From positions 1,984,001-2,048,000 of the forward strand of contig JAXGMQ010000001.1 in NCBI GenBank assembly GCA_040768585.1: a stretch of DNA of 64,000 nucleotides, given 5' to 3'. Below are positions 33,996-43,992 of the stretch, piece after piece (positions within the stretch are counted from its first letter, which is position 1; each line of letters opens with the position of its first letter). The notes under the pieces were generated by a model. That model worked only from the letters and a program-made list of their open reading frames with translations, ran no database searches and was not told where the DNA came from. The DNA comes from JAXGMQ01 sp040768585 (GTDB lineage Bacteria > Caldisericota > Caldisericia > JAAYUI01). The position numbers and the translations under genes were made by a program.

Positions 33996-35955
33996 TATAC
34001 CGCTAGCGCTTGTTTTGTGCGCTGTTCTCCTGACTAATTCAGTTGCAATAGCCAAGTGGGAGTCTGGTGGTGCTAACTTCCTGAGAAATTCGTACTCTCC
34101 AGAGACTCTTGAGCCTCCTGTCAAGAAGCTTGCCTGGACTTTCAAGGCTGATTCAGCCATTTCCTGCCCCCCAGTCGTAGGAGACGATGGATCAATCTAT
34201 TTTGGCACTGAGGGAGAAGGAAAGGGCTGTGTTTATTGTGTTCAGGAGAAATCGGGTGGGTCAAAGGAAATTTGGAAATTTCCAAATTCTTCGGTAGAGG
34301 AATACAGGGACGCGAAGGATAATCAGGTGTGGACCAGCTACATAGATTTTCCTCAGTTCAAGTTGACAACAGCCCTTACGCTTTATGATAGAAATGTCTA
34401 TGTTCCTTATGGCTCGATGCTTCTAAAGCTCGATCAAAACTCTGGAAAGCTTAAAGCATATTTTGATTTGAAGGATGTGAACCAGCCTGGCACAATCAAT
34501 ACAGCACCAATAGTGAACGAAATGCTTCAACTAATCATCTTTGGCACAACAAGCGGAAAAGTCTATGGAATTGACATTGATTTTAGAGATCCGATGATTA
34601 GATGGGTCATCCCCGAAAATGGTGGAAGTGGATACATTAGCAATGGAATTGCTTTGGATGCCAAGTTTAAAATATTCTTTGGAAAATCAAATACCCTTTA
34701 TTCCTATTCTATCACGTATGCAAGCGATAAAGCTGGGGCCCAGGTCGGGGTTAACCCGGAACTGGCGTGGAGCTACGATCTTGGTGACACGATCCTTGCA
34801 TCTCCTGCAATCTCTGGAACTGTCGTCGTTGCTGTAACAAAGAATGGCAAGGTCTTTGGTTTCAATAAAGATACGGGTGCCATGCTCTGGAATTTTGACA
34901 CTCAATCAAGGGTTGATGCGTCGCCCGCTGCGACAAAAGACAAGCTCCTCGTTGTGGCTGGCAAGACTGTCTATACTTTCAATGTCAATACAGGCGAGCG
35001 CTTAGGCAGGACAATGCTTGGCGATATGTGTTATGCCACACCCGTTGTGACCAATAAGTACGCTTACGCCATATCACTTGACAACAAGCTTCAGGTAATA
35101 AATCTTGGCACATACGCCGTGGCCAGCACAAAGAAGATTGGTGCGAGAGTTGAGTCTTCGCCTGCTATATCAAATGGAAAGATATTCTTTGGTTCGGAGA
35201 GTGGTGAGTTGTTTGCCGTCGCGTCAGGTGACGAAGATCCAAAGCTCTGTGTAAACCTTAAATCAATTGAGATGCCCAATGTACCAAACTACCAGGCGTA
35301 CACATACCCCGGAGAATTTTTTATAGAAAATTGTGGTGGCAAAACATTATCAGGTAAGATTGAATTTAGTCGAGATTGGGTGTCTGCCCAACCACCTAAT
35401 TTTAGTTTTGGCAGCGATGATGGTTTGATGATCAAGATTAATGTTGATCCAGTGAAATTGAATATCGGCAAATACCCTTTGATGATGACAATCACGACTG
35501 ACACAGAGAAACTCAATATCCCTGTTGTTATCAACATTGTAAGAAGGCCAGATACTATCATCAAACTTACCGTTAACAATCCAATCGCCTATATCAATGG
35601 TGAACCTTACAAACTCGATGCACCCCCGTGGAAGGCTTCCAACGGTTCATTCATGGTACCGTTAAGGTTTATCACCGAGCAGGCATTTGATTGCGAGGTG
35701 AGATGGATTCAGGAGACGAGAGAAATCGTCATTAGATATCCTCGAAGGAAAATTATTCTTACTCTCAAAATTGGTCAAAGGATGGCGTTCTACGAATATG
35801 AGGGACTCTCGGTGAAAACACCCATCCCTATGCCATACGCACCAACAATTGTCAATAGTAGAACATTTGTGCCGATTGAATTCATTGCCACTGCCTTTGA
35901 CGCCTATGTTTCCGATCCCGATAATACAATCATCATCACTGTGAAGTACGACTAA
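33973..35955 (+). CDS. Secreted PQQ-type beta-propeller protein with stalk domain
   Basis: The 660-residue protein has a signal peptide (hydrophobic stretch about 8-26). About eight PQQ-like propeller repeats follow (for example SSPAISNGKIFFGSESGELFAV, SPAISGTVVVAVTKNGKVFGF), then an Ig-like region (about 420-520) and a C-terminal stalk domain with two repeats (FMVPLRFITEQAFD, TFVPIEFIATAFDA). Such propellers often bind other proteins rather than PQQ; catalytic quinoprotein residues are not obvious. The start is GTG 33973 with AAAGGA about 10 bases upstream, inside the radical SAM gene. It ends about 100 bases before the convergent tatD. Confidence 0.8.
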   Translation: MAGRNRYNIPLALVLCAVLLTNSVAIAKWESGGANFLRNSYSPETLEPPVKKLAWTFKADSAISCPPVVGDDGSIYFGTEGEGKGCVYCVQEKSGGSKEIWKFPNSSVEEYRDAKDNQVWTSYIDFPQFKLTTALTLYDRNVYVPYGSMLLKLDQNSGKLKAYFDLKDVNQPGTINTAPIVNEMLQLIIFGTTSGKVYGIDIDFRDPMIRWVIPENGGSGYISNGIALDAKFKIFFGKSNTLYSYSITYASDKAGAQVGVNPELAWSYDLGDTILASPAISGTVVVAVTKNGKVFGFNKDTGAMLWNFDTQSRVDASPAATKDKLLVVAGKTVYTFNVNTGERLGRTMLGDMCYATPVVTNKYAYAISLDNKLQVINLGTYAVASTKKIGARVESSPAISNGKIFFGSESGELFAVASGDEDPKLCVNLKSIEMPNVPNYQAYTYPGEFFIENCGGKTLSGKIEFSRDWVSAQPPNFSFGSDDGLMIKINVDPVKLNIGKYPLMMTITTDTEKLNIPVVINIVRRPDTIIKLTVNNPIAYINGEPYKLDAPPWKASNGSFMVPLRFITEQAFDCEVRWIQETREIVIRYPRRKIILTLKIGQRMAFYEYEGLSVKTPIPMPYAPTIVNSRTFVPIEFIATAFDAYVSDPDNTIIITVKYD

Positions 35956-36058
35956 CAACAGCATTTCTCAGACAAATCTTCTAACTGTAGTGACGGATAC
36001 AGGCGAGACAGCGGTCTGTTGTGGCGCATTTTCACTAAACTGCGAACTTTATGATTGC

Positions 36059-36829
36059 CTAGTATTCTTCTCCCCAGAATAATCTCTTTGCGTTTCTGGT
36101 TGTGATCTCTGCTGCCTTCTCAAGCGATATGTCTCTGATGTTTGAAATCTTTATTGCCACATGCCTGATGTAGGCTGGTTCGTTTCTCTTGCCTCTTAAG
36201 GGAACCGGTGCCAAATATGGGCAGTCGGTCTCAAGAAGAATTAACTCCTCTGGCATATTCTCAATAATTGAGTACATGTCCTGCTTTCTTGGATATGTGA
36301 TCGAACCGTTGAAAGACAGGTAGTAGCCCCTATCAAATGCCCATTTTGCGACCAGTGAATCGCCTGAGAAGCTGTGGAGTACAAGCCTTTTAATGTCATA
36401 GTCGCTCAGGATTCTGACAGTCTCTCCCCAGGCGTCACGGGAGTGGATGACAACAAGTGATTCGGTTTCTGTCGCGATATCAAGCTGTTCCCTGAAGCAC
36501 TTTTCCTGAAGTTTTGGGTCAGAAAGATTGCGATAGAAATCGAGTCCGATCTCACCAATACCGAGAACCTTCTCCTGATTAAGCATGAACCTTATTCTGT
36601 CGGCAGTTTCGTTGTTCCATTTTTTTGCGTCATGTGGGTGCATGCCAACAGTTGCGTAGATGGGGGCATATTTCTGAGCAAGATTGACCGACGCTTGTGA
36701 TGACTCGATGTCATAGCCAACGTTGATGATTCTCACGACCTGTGAATCTCTGGCGTGTCGAAGCAGAGTTTGCGTCTCATCCTTGAAGTCGTAGTGGTTC
36801 AGATGAGCGTGTGTATCGATTAACTCCAT
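36059..36829 (-). CDS. tatD: TatD-family metal-dependent hydrolase (DNase)
   Basis: The 256-residue TIM-barrel hydrolase has metal ligands DTHAHLNH near the N-terminus, GIGEIGLDF, VIHSRDA, LHSFSGD and LLETDCPYLAPVP with the final Asp. TatD enzymes act as 3'-5' exonucleases on DNA or RNA and may deacylate D-aminoacyl-tRNA. The ATG overlaps the metG stop by one base (TAATG), the very common metG-tatD pairing. Confidence 0.95.
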   Translation of the reverse strand: MELIDTHAHLNHYDFKDETQTLLRHARDSQVVRIINVGYDIESSQASVNLAQKYAPIYATVGMHPHDAKKWNNETADRIRFMLNQEKVLGIGEIGLDFYRNLSDPKLQEKCFREQLDIATETESLVVIHSRDAWGETVRILSDYDIKRLVLHSFSGDSLVAKWAFDRGYYLSFNGSITYPRKQDMYSIIENMPEELILLETDCPYLAPVPLRGKRNEPAYIRHVAIKISNIRDISLEKAAEITTRNAKRLFWGEEY

Positions 36830-38766
36830 TACTTGACTACCGAACCAGGCTCAACCGGCTTTTCTGGTGACACAATCGCAACATACTCAGAACCTGTTGC
36901 TGCCATGAGCATTCCCTCCGATACGACACCGCGAAGTTTTGCAGGCTTGAGATTGGCAACAACAACTATCGTCTTACCTACCAAGTCCTCTGGCTTGTAC
37001 CACTGAGCAATGCCGGCAACAATCTGCCTCTTCTCATCGCCAAGGTCGACTTGCACCTTGAGCAGCTTGTCTGCCTTTGGCACAGGCTCAACCTCAAGCA
37101 CTTTGCCGATTCTAAATTTGAACTTCATGAAGTCCTCGATGGACATGAGACCATCGTCTTCGTCCTTTTTTTGCTCTTCCTTGGCTTCCTTCTTCTCAGC
37201 TTTCACTTCAGCTTTGGATTCCTTTTTGAGCTTCTTTAGGTCAATCCTTGGGAACATGACATCGATCATTTCTATTGCTGCTCCGCTTGCGAGGTCACCG
37301 AGTTTGAGGCTGTCTAGATTGGGTGGAGAATCGAGATTAACAGACTTGGCGAAGATGTTTGCTGTTTCAGGGATGAACGGCAAGAGCAGTGAGGATGTGA
37401 CTCGAATTCCATCGAGGAGGGTGTAAAGTAGGTTGCCAAGTTCCTCTTCCTTCCCTTCCTTTTTGAGCTCCCAGGGTTTGTGTACTTCAATTGATGTGTT
37501 GAGAGCGTTGACAAACTCCCATACAAACTCAAGAGCCTGCGAGAACTTGAATTGTTCAAGTTTTGCGTGATATTCGGGAAGCACTTCATCGAACTTTTTC
37601 TGTATCTCTGGCAGTATTTTTCCGTTCGGAACAATACTATCAAAATTCTTCTGAACCATCTTTTGAGTTCTGTTTAGGAGATTACCAAGGTCGTTTGCAA
37701 GGTCAGCATTGTATCTGCCGAAGAAGTTCTCTTGAGAGAAATCACCATCATCGCCGAACGGCAGCTCTCTGAAAATGAAGTATCTGAAGGCGTCTTTAGC
37801 AAGAGGTTCTGTGACACCGGCTGCTGCAATGAGGTCTGCCACCTCTTCATGTGGTCTGACGATATTGCCCTTTGATTTGCTGACCTTCTCTGCGTTAACC
37901 GTCCACCAACCATGAGCATAGATGTGTTTTGGAAGCGGTAGATCGAGGGCCATCAGCATGGCTGGCCAAATGATGCAGTGAAATCTGATGATATCTTTGC
38001 CAACAAGATGAACATCTGCTGGCCAGTATTTGTTGAACTTTTCCTCGTCGTCTGGGAAACCGACAGCTGTGAGATAGTTAGTTAGAGCATCTGCCCACAC
38101 GTAGATTGTGTGCTTCTCGTCAAATGGAACCTTGATACCCCAGTCCATACCAGTCCTTGTGAAGGACACATCACGTAAACCCTCTTTGATAACTGATAGC
38201 ACTTCGTTGTAGCGTTTTTTTGGCAACACAAAGTCAGGGTTGTCTTCAAAATGCTTGAGTAGTTTGTCACGGAAGGCTGTGAGTTTGAAGAAATAATTCT
38301 CTTCTTTGACTTTCTCGACAGGTCTGCCACAGTCGGGGCAGTTGCCGTCTTTGAGGTCTGCCTCGTTGAAGTATGTCTCGCATGGGACGCAGTAGAGTCC
38401 TTCATATGAACCCTTGTAGACAAAGCTTTTTTCAAAAAGTCTTGTCATGACGGTTTGAGCAGCTTTGATGTGATCAGCATCGGTTGTCCTGATGAATCGA
38501 TTATGTGTAAGATCAAAATCTGCAAAATACTCTTTCCACGCTGCCGCGAGGTTGTCCACAAATTCTTTTGTTGGTGTTCCTGCTGCCTGGGCTGCGCGCT
38601 CAACCTTTGTGGCATTCTCGTCTGTTCCTGTGAGAAACATCACGTCATAACCCATTGAGCGTTTGTATCGTGCGGCTATGTCAGCTGCCATCGTGCAGTA
38701 CACGTGGCCGATGTGAGCCCTGTCATTGATGTAGTAGATTGGCGTTGTGACGTAATACTTCTTCAT
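36829..38766 (-). CDS. metG: Methionine--tRNA ligase with C-terminal tRNA-binding domain
   Basis: The 645-residue class I synthetase has HIGH at residues 18-21, a zinc knuckle (CVPCETYF ... CPDCG), a KMSKS-type loop KVSKSKGN, and a helical anticodon domain. A highly charged Lys/Glu-rich linker (about 510-535) joins an EMAP/Trbp111-like tRNA-binding domain (about 540-645), which helps dimerisation and tRNA capture. GGAGG lies about 12 bases upstream of the ATG. A promoter lies about 60 bases upstream (38829-38856). Confidence 0.97.
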   Translation of the reverse strand: MKKYYVTTPIYYINDRAHIGHVYCTMAADIAARYKRSMGYDVMFLTGTDENATKVERAAQAAGTPTKEFVDNLAAAWKEYFADFDLTHNRFIRTTDADHIKAAQTVMTRLFEKSFVYKGSYEGLYCVPCETYFNEADLKDGNCPDCGRPVEKVKEENYFFKLTAFRDKLLKHFEDNPDFVLPKKRYNEVLSVIKEGLRDVSFTRTGMDWGIKVPFDEKHTIYVWADALTNYLTAVGFPDDEEKFNKYWPADVHLVGKDIIRFHCIIWPAMLMALDLPLPKHIYAHGWWTVNAEKVSKSKGNIVRPHEEVADLIAAAGVTEPLAKDAFRYFIFRELPFGDDGDFSQENFFGRYNADLANDLGNLLNRTQKMVQKNFDSIVPNGKILPEIQKKFDEVLPEYHAKLEQFKFSQALEFVWEFVNALNTSIEVHKPWELKKEGKEEELGNLLYTLLDGIRVTSSLLLPFIPETANIFAKSVNLDSPPNLDSLKLGDLASGAAIEMIDVMFPRIDLKKLKKESKAEVKAEKKEAKEEQKKDEDDGLMSIEDFMKFKFRIGKVLEVEPVPKADKLLKVQVDLGDEKRQIVAGIAQWYKPEDLVGKTIVVVANLKPAKLRGVVSEGMLMAATGSEYVAIVSPEKPVEPGSVVK

Positions 38767-38828
38767 GTTCCTATTGAACCTCCAGGTCGACTCGGTCTGT
38801 AAACACTACAAACCTGTATAGTCACAAC

Positions 38829-38856
38829 ATTCTATGGATTTGTGAGTGTTTTGCAA
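38829..38856 (-). promoter_or_regulatory. Likely metG promoter
   Basis: On the minus strand -35 TTGCAA (38851-38856), a 16-bp spacer and -10 TAGAAT (38829-38834). This predicts a leader of about 55 nt, too short for a T-box. Confidence 0.5.
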
Positions 38857-38955
38857 GCTTGTTTGGTGATTTCTTGCTCAGCTGTCTATAAGTATGTTGT
38901 AGTACAAGCTCGTTTTGTGGCTCACTGCTTTGCTTTCTATAGACACGTTTTCTTG

Positions 38956-41328
38956 TTATCTGTAAACGTGGTTGATTTCCCATCCAGCGGGGCATTCCTC
39001 AGGGGTTTGCACTACAAATGGTTTGCCGATTTTCTGGCAGTCTCTGACTATCTGGTATTCTATGTCTGATTCGTCATTGAGCTTGAGAAATAATTCCTGA
39101 GCTGCCCTGGTTAATCCCAGCGATTCAAGATGGGTTAGTGTCCTAAACCACATACCCTTGAACTCGTCGTTTCTAAAATCCTTTAAATAGTCCAAGTGCT
39201 CTTCGCTTGGATATTTGTAGGTGACATCATAAATCTCACCACCTTTTCGAACTTGCATCATGTGTAGACATGAATATCTCATGGCAGCTTCGCATGTGCC
39301 TATGTCTCGATGAAAAGCATTCACTCCAAGCTCATATGAACCAAATAGTGGATAACCGTCTATACATCCATAGAAAAATTCCACTTGACCGCCAAAGAAG
39401 CCATCAGCTCCTGTGTGGTTGATTCCATCAATATCGATTCCAAGTTGATAAAGAGTATCATTCTTGTAAGTCCAGATGGTTTGATTCCTGGAATTATGTG
39501 TAGCTGCCCAACCATTCCATGACATGATAATATCTGGTACTCCATCAAGATTCACATCATATATTCCCTCGACGATATATTGTCCCATTGAGGATGATTT
39601 TTGCCAGTCGAGAATTTGCTCTATCCACCCATATTCTTCATTGACTCTGATTGCACAATAGTGTCTTCCGTAGTTTGATTCGATTCCTCCACCCTGGACA
39701 AAAACAAGCCATACATCTTCTGTAAGTGGAATCAGCAGGAAATCAATATAGTTAAAATTTATTGGTTCAGTCGGAAGTCTGTATCCATCGTAGAAAATAT
39801 TTGGGAGTGCAGCAAATAGAAACTGTTGCACATACTCAGGAAAACCAGTTTCAGGATTTCTCATACCACCAATGTGTTTTGTCTGATATGTGCTATAGTC
39901 AATTTCCACAAAATTCCCCAGGTGTCTCTCCGGCCAGTAACTACCTGGTTCTATGTCTAACTTGAATGATTCTTTTTCGGGTAGCTCTTCAATAAACCAT
40001 CTATTCCCTGTATCCTCTGCAGCTTTATTGTAACATATCATTTCAATATCTTCTTTTGTCACAAACCCATTTTTGTCATACACGTACTTCACTGCTTCCC
40101 AGATTTTGTGTCTGTCAGTTTTCACATACTTTGAGCAGTGGTAGTTTTTAAGCTCCTCTTCTCTTGTCTCTCTTTTTGTTTCATTAGCTAGGTAATAGTC
40201 TTCCTCGGTTTTTTGAAAAGCAAAATTCCCATTGAATTCTCTATTGTTGTTGACCTTGTCTTCTATCCAGTTTCTTTGATCTCTTACGTCTGTTGATGTG
40301 CCAGATTCACCATTTAGATAATTTCTCACTGAATTGGGCAGACCAATTGTCGAGTTCCAGGTGTTTCCAATCTGCTCTTGATACAGGTATTCTGTCGATG
40401 GTTCATCAAGTCCTGGTCTTAATACTTTACTTGCCTCAACCAAGCTCCGCAACGTTTGAGGATACTTGTACGAAACATCAACAAGCTCAAGATTGGAATT
40501 CATTTCCAGGATGTGTGGCATATTCGATTTTTCCTCGGTTTGCAGTATGCCAAGATAATCGAGGAATAAGGTTTTGCCTGATGTCACATCGAGTATTGGT
40601 TCAATGGCTTTTGAGCCCAGGTCTACAACATACGTTCCACCGAATCCATCCTTGTGGGTTCTAATGATGCGCCACCTGAGAAATCTATCTCCCTCTAGGT
40701 CGGTTGAGAGGACTGCGACCTCAAGTGTCCCATCACTGTTGAAATCGGCTGCCTTGATGGGGGAATTGGTGTGGTGGGTTTGACTATTATCCTTGTCCAA
40801 AATTGAAACAAAAGGAACAGCAAGCTCTGGGTCAAACACATAGACTGTTGCTCCCCCAAAGAGCTTGACAAGAATTACCTTTGCCATTGATCTATAGGTC
40901 AACTCTCCCTTGTAGTTGACCGCCCAAGGTTTTCCCTCTAGTGGAATTGTGAGGATATCCCACTCGCCAACAGTGCCGTAGTAGTAGAACTCAAAGGGCT
41001 TATCCAGACCAAGCTCATCTTTCTTCAAATCAAAGTAGGAATTTGCAACCGATCCTTCAACATTTGTGTCAAATTTCATCCTGAAGAAACGCTGATAGTT
41101 GGTTATCTTCTCCTCTGTTGTTGTGTCAGTTTTTCTGTCCTTCCAGTAGAATTTGATGTTATCATCAACTGAGACTGGTTCATTTGTTTGCGTTTGGATA
41201 TTTGGCAAGAATCTTGAATCTATGCTTGGTAAGGGTGAGGTGTTTTTTTCATTGTTTGTTCCAACATCGCAAGATACACAAGTTGTTACAAAAGCAGTTG
41301 CAAGTAAAATAGCAATCACATTCTTCAT
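38956..41328 (-). CDS. Lipoprotein with FG-GAP/VCBS-like motifs, paralogue A
   Basis: The 790-residue exported protein has a lipoprotein-type signal (MKNVIAILLATAFVTTCVSC, Cys near 17-20, though the lipobox is imperfect). No enzyme family is recognised. Two Asp-rich motifs, AADFNSDGTLEVAVLS and IYDVNLDGVPDIIMSWNG, resemble the calcium-binding loops of FG-GAP/VCBS repeats. It is homologous along its length to the next gene (41427-43772), with matching blocks such as EPVSVDDNIKFYWKD and an almost identical C-terminus (CQKIGKPFVVQTPEECPAGW). GGAGGG precedes the ATG. A cell-surface binding protein is likely; ligand unknown. Confidence 0.7.
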   Translation of the reverse strand: MKNVIAILLATAFVTTCVSCDVGTNNEKNTSPLPSIDSRFLPNIQTQTNEPVSVDDNIKFYWKDRKTDTTTEEKITNYQRFFRMKFDTNVEGSVANSYFDLKKDELGLDKPFEFYYYGTVGEWDILTIPLEGKPWAVNYKGELTYRSMAKVILVKLFGGATVYVFDPELAVPFVSILDKDNSQTHHTNSPIKAADFNSDGTLEVAVLSTDLEGDRFLRWRIIRTHKDGFGGTYVVDLGSKAIEPILDVTSGKTLFLDYLGILQTEEKSNMPHILEMNSNLELVDVSYKYPQTLRSLVEASKVLRPGLDEPSTEYLYQEQIGNTWNSTIGLPNSVRNYLNGESGTSTDVRDQRNWIEDKVNNNREFNGNFAFQKTEEDYYLANETKRETREEELKNYHCSKYVKTDRHKIWEAVKYVYDKNGFVTKEDIEMICYNKAAEDTGNRWFIEELPEKESFKLDIEPGSYWPERHLGNFVEIDYSTYQTKHIGGMRNPETGFPEYVQQFLFAALPNIFYDGYRLPTEPINFNYIDFLLIPLTEDVWLVFVQGGGIESNYGRHYCAIRVNEEYGWIEQILDWQKSSSMGQYIVEGIYDVNLDGVPDIIMSWNGWAATHNSRNQTIWTYKNDTLYQLGIDIDGINHTGADGFFGGQVEFFYGCIDGYPLFGSYELGVNAFHRDIGTCEAAMRYSCLHMMQVRKGGEIYDVTYKYPSEEHLDYLKDFRNDEFKGMWFRTLTHLESLGLTRAAQELFLKLNDESDIEYQIVRDCQKIGKPFVVQTPEECPAGWEINHVYR

Positions 41329-41426
41329 TCAGCCCTCCAGTTCCCAAATCAAAGATTTACCAAACAAAACATACTCTCTTATCAAGCAACTTTACAAATA
41401 CACACAAGCACCTTTTCTCTGTGATT

Positions 41427-43772
41427 CTACCTGTACACATGATGAATATCCCATCCAGCGGGGCATTCCTCAGGGGTTTGCACTACAAATGGTTTGCCGA
41501 TTTTCTGGCAGTCTTTGACTATTTGGTAGTCATATCCTTCTTCAGAATTGCATTCTAGATATTTCTTCTGGGCTTTGTTTGTGAGTCCTATTGATTCCAG
41601 GTGGACAAGGTTTCTGAACCACATGTCTTTGTGTTCATCATCGGCAAGCTCGCGCAAGTTTTCAATGTGCTCATATGATGGGTACTTAAAGGTCACGTCG
41701 TAGATGTGTCCATCTTCCCTTACCTGCATGATGCGAAGACAGGAGTACCTCATTGCAGCTTCACATGTATAAAGACTCCACTCAAAAGCGTTTACACCTA
41801 GCTCATATGTGCCAAACGTTGGACACCTGTCAACAAGACCATAGAAATACTCGACCTGACCGTAAATACTTTTTTCCATGTTGCTTGAATAGTCCAATCC
41901 ATCTATGTCAAATGCAATCTGTTTCAGTTTATCATCCTTATACGTCCAAATGATTTTATTGCTTGCAATGTGTGTTGCTCCCATCCCATTCCAGGAAATC
42001 ACAGCATCCATCACACCATCTCGATTGATATCACACAGTCCATCGATTGTGAAGCTTCCCAAAACGCCTGGGCTTTGCCAATCTAGCAGTTGTTCAACAA
42101 GGTTGTTTCTATCAATCCTTATGATGCTGTACTCAGAACGCATAAAGTGACAATTGACAATCCACACATCCTCCGTTAGTGGTGCAATGTCAAATTCAAC
42201 TTCACTATAATCAATTGGTTTTTCTGGCATCCCGATTCCACCATAATATCGCTGTGTAAATGTGGCAAAGATATAGGAAAGCACTGTTCTTGGAAAACTC
42301 TCAAACTGACTTGAGCCAACTGATTTGGGAGTAAAGTCTGATTCAACTATTTCAAATCTTCCCAGTTGCCTTTCTGGCCAATAGCTGTTTGGTTCTACAT
42401 TTATCGGAGTATCAGGTTCTTCTGGTAACTCTCCTTCGTGATACCATCTATGGTGGTTTGTCTCAGGAATTTCACTATAACAAATTTCCTTTAGCTCATC
42501 AGATGAAACATAACCATTCTCAATGTATTTCCACTCAAATGCATTCCACAGCTTGTGTCTGTTGTGCTCAATGTATGTGTTGTGATGAAATCCATCCAAC
42601 TCATCCTCGTATATTTCCTGCTCTGTTCTGTTATCAAGATAGTAGTCATCTTCTGTTTTCTGAAATGACATTTTGGAGTAGAAGTCGGAATTTTTGCTTG
42701 AGTGCTCTTTTAACCAATCGATTTGCTCCTTGTCACAAGAATCAGCCCCACTCCAGTTAATGTACTCATTAACGGCAGTTGGCACTGCGTTTCTTGAACT
42801 CCACAGCTCTCCAATTTGTTCTGTGAACAACAGATTTGTCAAAGGGTGGTTCATGTCCAGGTTGTCATTTTGTTCGATAAGGTTTTTGAGTGTGCCTGGG
42901 TATTTGTACGAAACCTCTATCAATTGGTTGTTTGAATCAAGCTCCAAGATGTGTGGCATGTTGGAGTCTTGTTTTGTCTGAAGCATTCCAAAAATGCTTG
43001 AGAAAACTGTCCTGCCGCTTTGAGTGTCTGTGATGATATCGCCTATGTCTACATCAAAACTAACAAGGTCGACACTTAGATTTTGTATGTGCAATCTGTT
43101 TTTGACAAATTGCCATTTTAGGGAAGCTCTTCCTGAGAGTGTTGTACTATAGCAGGCTATCTCTAATTCACCATCACCATCAATGTCTACAGCTTTGATT
43201 GGAGATTCTATACACTTGCCCGAACTGCCTTCAGTGTTGTCGATTTGCATTGGCTCAAAAGGAACAAGCAACCCAGTATCTATCGATATTAGATGTTTTG
43301 ACAAATAGGTTCTTGTAACATATAGCCTTGACATTGAAATTGGTCGAGTTTTTCCGTCGATTTTAATCGCCCACATGGGGCCATCGACTGGCACAGTTAG
43401 AATCTCCCATCCACTAATGCTTCCTCGGTAGTAGTATTCAAATTCCTCGGCTAGCTTCAGATCTGCCTTCTTGGTTTTGTAGAATGCTTTTGCTGATGAT
43501 CCTTCTGTTTCATCAATACCTTGCATGTATACTCGAGAGAAGTTCTCGATTTTCTCAACTTTTGCCTTACAGATCACCTTATCCTTCCAGTAAAATTGGA
43601 TGTTTTCATCAACAGATACCGGCTCAGTATCCTGCGTTTCGATGTTTGGTTTGAATCTACCTTCTATCCCTGTGAGGTCGCCAGACTCAGTATTGGTTTT
43701 CATTTGATTACATGCCGTCATAACAGAAACCAGGCATAGAACCACCGTTGATAATGCAAACTTTTTCACCAT
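41427..43772 (-). CDS. Lipoprotein with FG-GAP/VCBS-like motifs, paralogue B
   Basis: The 781-residue exported lipoprotein has signal FALSTVVLCLVSVMTAC with an acceptable lipobox. It is a tandem paralogue of the downstream gene: EPVSVDENIQFYWKD, Asp-rich loops AVDIDGDGELEIACYS and LCDINRDGVMDAVISWNG, and the C-terminus CQKIGKPFVVQTPEECPAGW are shared. The start at 43772 (MVKKFAL) follows a GGAGG; an in-frame ATG seven codons upstream precedes that site and is unlikely. Function is unknown. The last 65 bp matching its paralogue are identical at DNA level, unlike the rest. Confidence 0.7.
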   Translation of the reverse strand: MVKKFALSTVVLCLVSVMTACNQMKTNTESGDLTGIEGRFKPNIETQDTEPVSVDENIQFYWKDKVICKAKVEKIENFSRVYMQGIDETEGSSAKAFYKTKKADLKLAEEFEYYYRGSISGWEILTVPVDGPMWAIKIDGKTRPISMSRLYVTRTYLSKHLISIDTGLLVPFEPMQIDNTEGSSGKCIESPIKAVDIDGDGELEIACYSTTLSGRASLKWQFVKNRLHIQNLSVDLVSFDVDIGDIITDTQSGRTVFSSIFGMLQTKQDSNMPHILELDSNNQLIEVSYKYPGTLKNLIEQNDNLDMNHPLTNLLFTEQIGELWSSRNAVPTAVNEYINWSGADSCDKEQIDWLKEHSSKNSDFYSKMSFQKTEDDYYLDNRTEQEIYEDELDGFHHNTYIEHNRHKLWNAFEWKYIENGYVSSDELKEICYSEIPETNHHRWYHEGELPEEPDTPINVEPNSYWPERQLGRFEIVESDFTPKSVGSSQFESFPRTVLSYIFATFTQRYYGGIGMPEKPIDYSEVEFDIAPLTEDVWIVNCHFMRSEYSIIRIDRNNLVEQLLDWQSPGVLGSFTIDGLCDINRDGVMDAVISWNGMGATHIASNKIIWTYKDDKLKQIAFDIDGLDYSSNMEKSIYGQVEYFYGLVDRCPTFGTYELGVNAFEWSLYTCEAAMRYSCLRIMQVREDGHIYDVTFKYPSYEHIENLRELADDEHKDMWFRNLVHLESIGLTNKAQKKYLECNSEEGYDYQIVKDCQKIGKPFVVQTPEECPAGWDIHHVYR

Positions 43773-43955
43773 AAAACCTCCATCCAACCCCATGTAAAAT
43801 CCCTAAAAAACAATACTACCCATTCTATCCGTTTTGTTGTTGCGATTATTGAGGACGCATTAAAAGATGTAATCATCTTGTTATCAATTTTGATGCTCTT
43901 GAGATTTTAAATGTGAGATTTTTATTCCAAGAAAAACCCATAAAATGAAGGTTTA

Positions 43956-43984
43956 TTGACAATCAAGAACAGACAAAATATACT
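43956..43984 (+). promoter_or_regulatory. Consensus dnaX promoter, leaderless spacing
   Basis: Perfect -35 TTGACA (43956-43961), a 17-bp spacer and -10 TATACT (43979-43984). The dnaX GTG begins 8 bases after the -10, so transcription should start at or within about 2 bases of the start codon. Confidence 0.8.
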
Positions 43985-43992
43985 TTCAGGCT

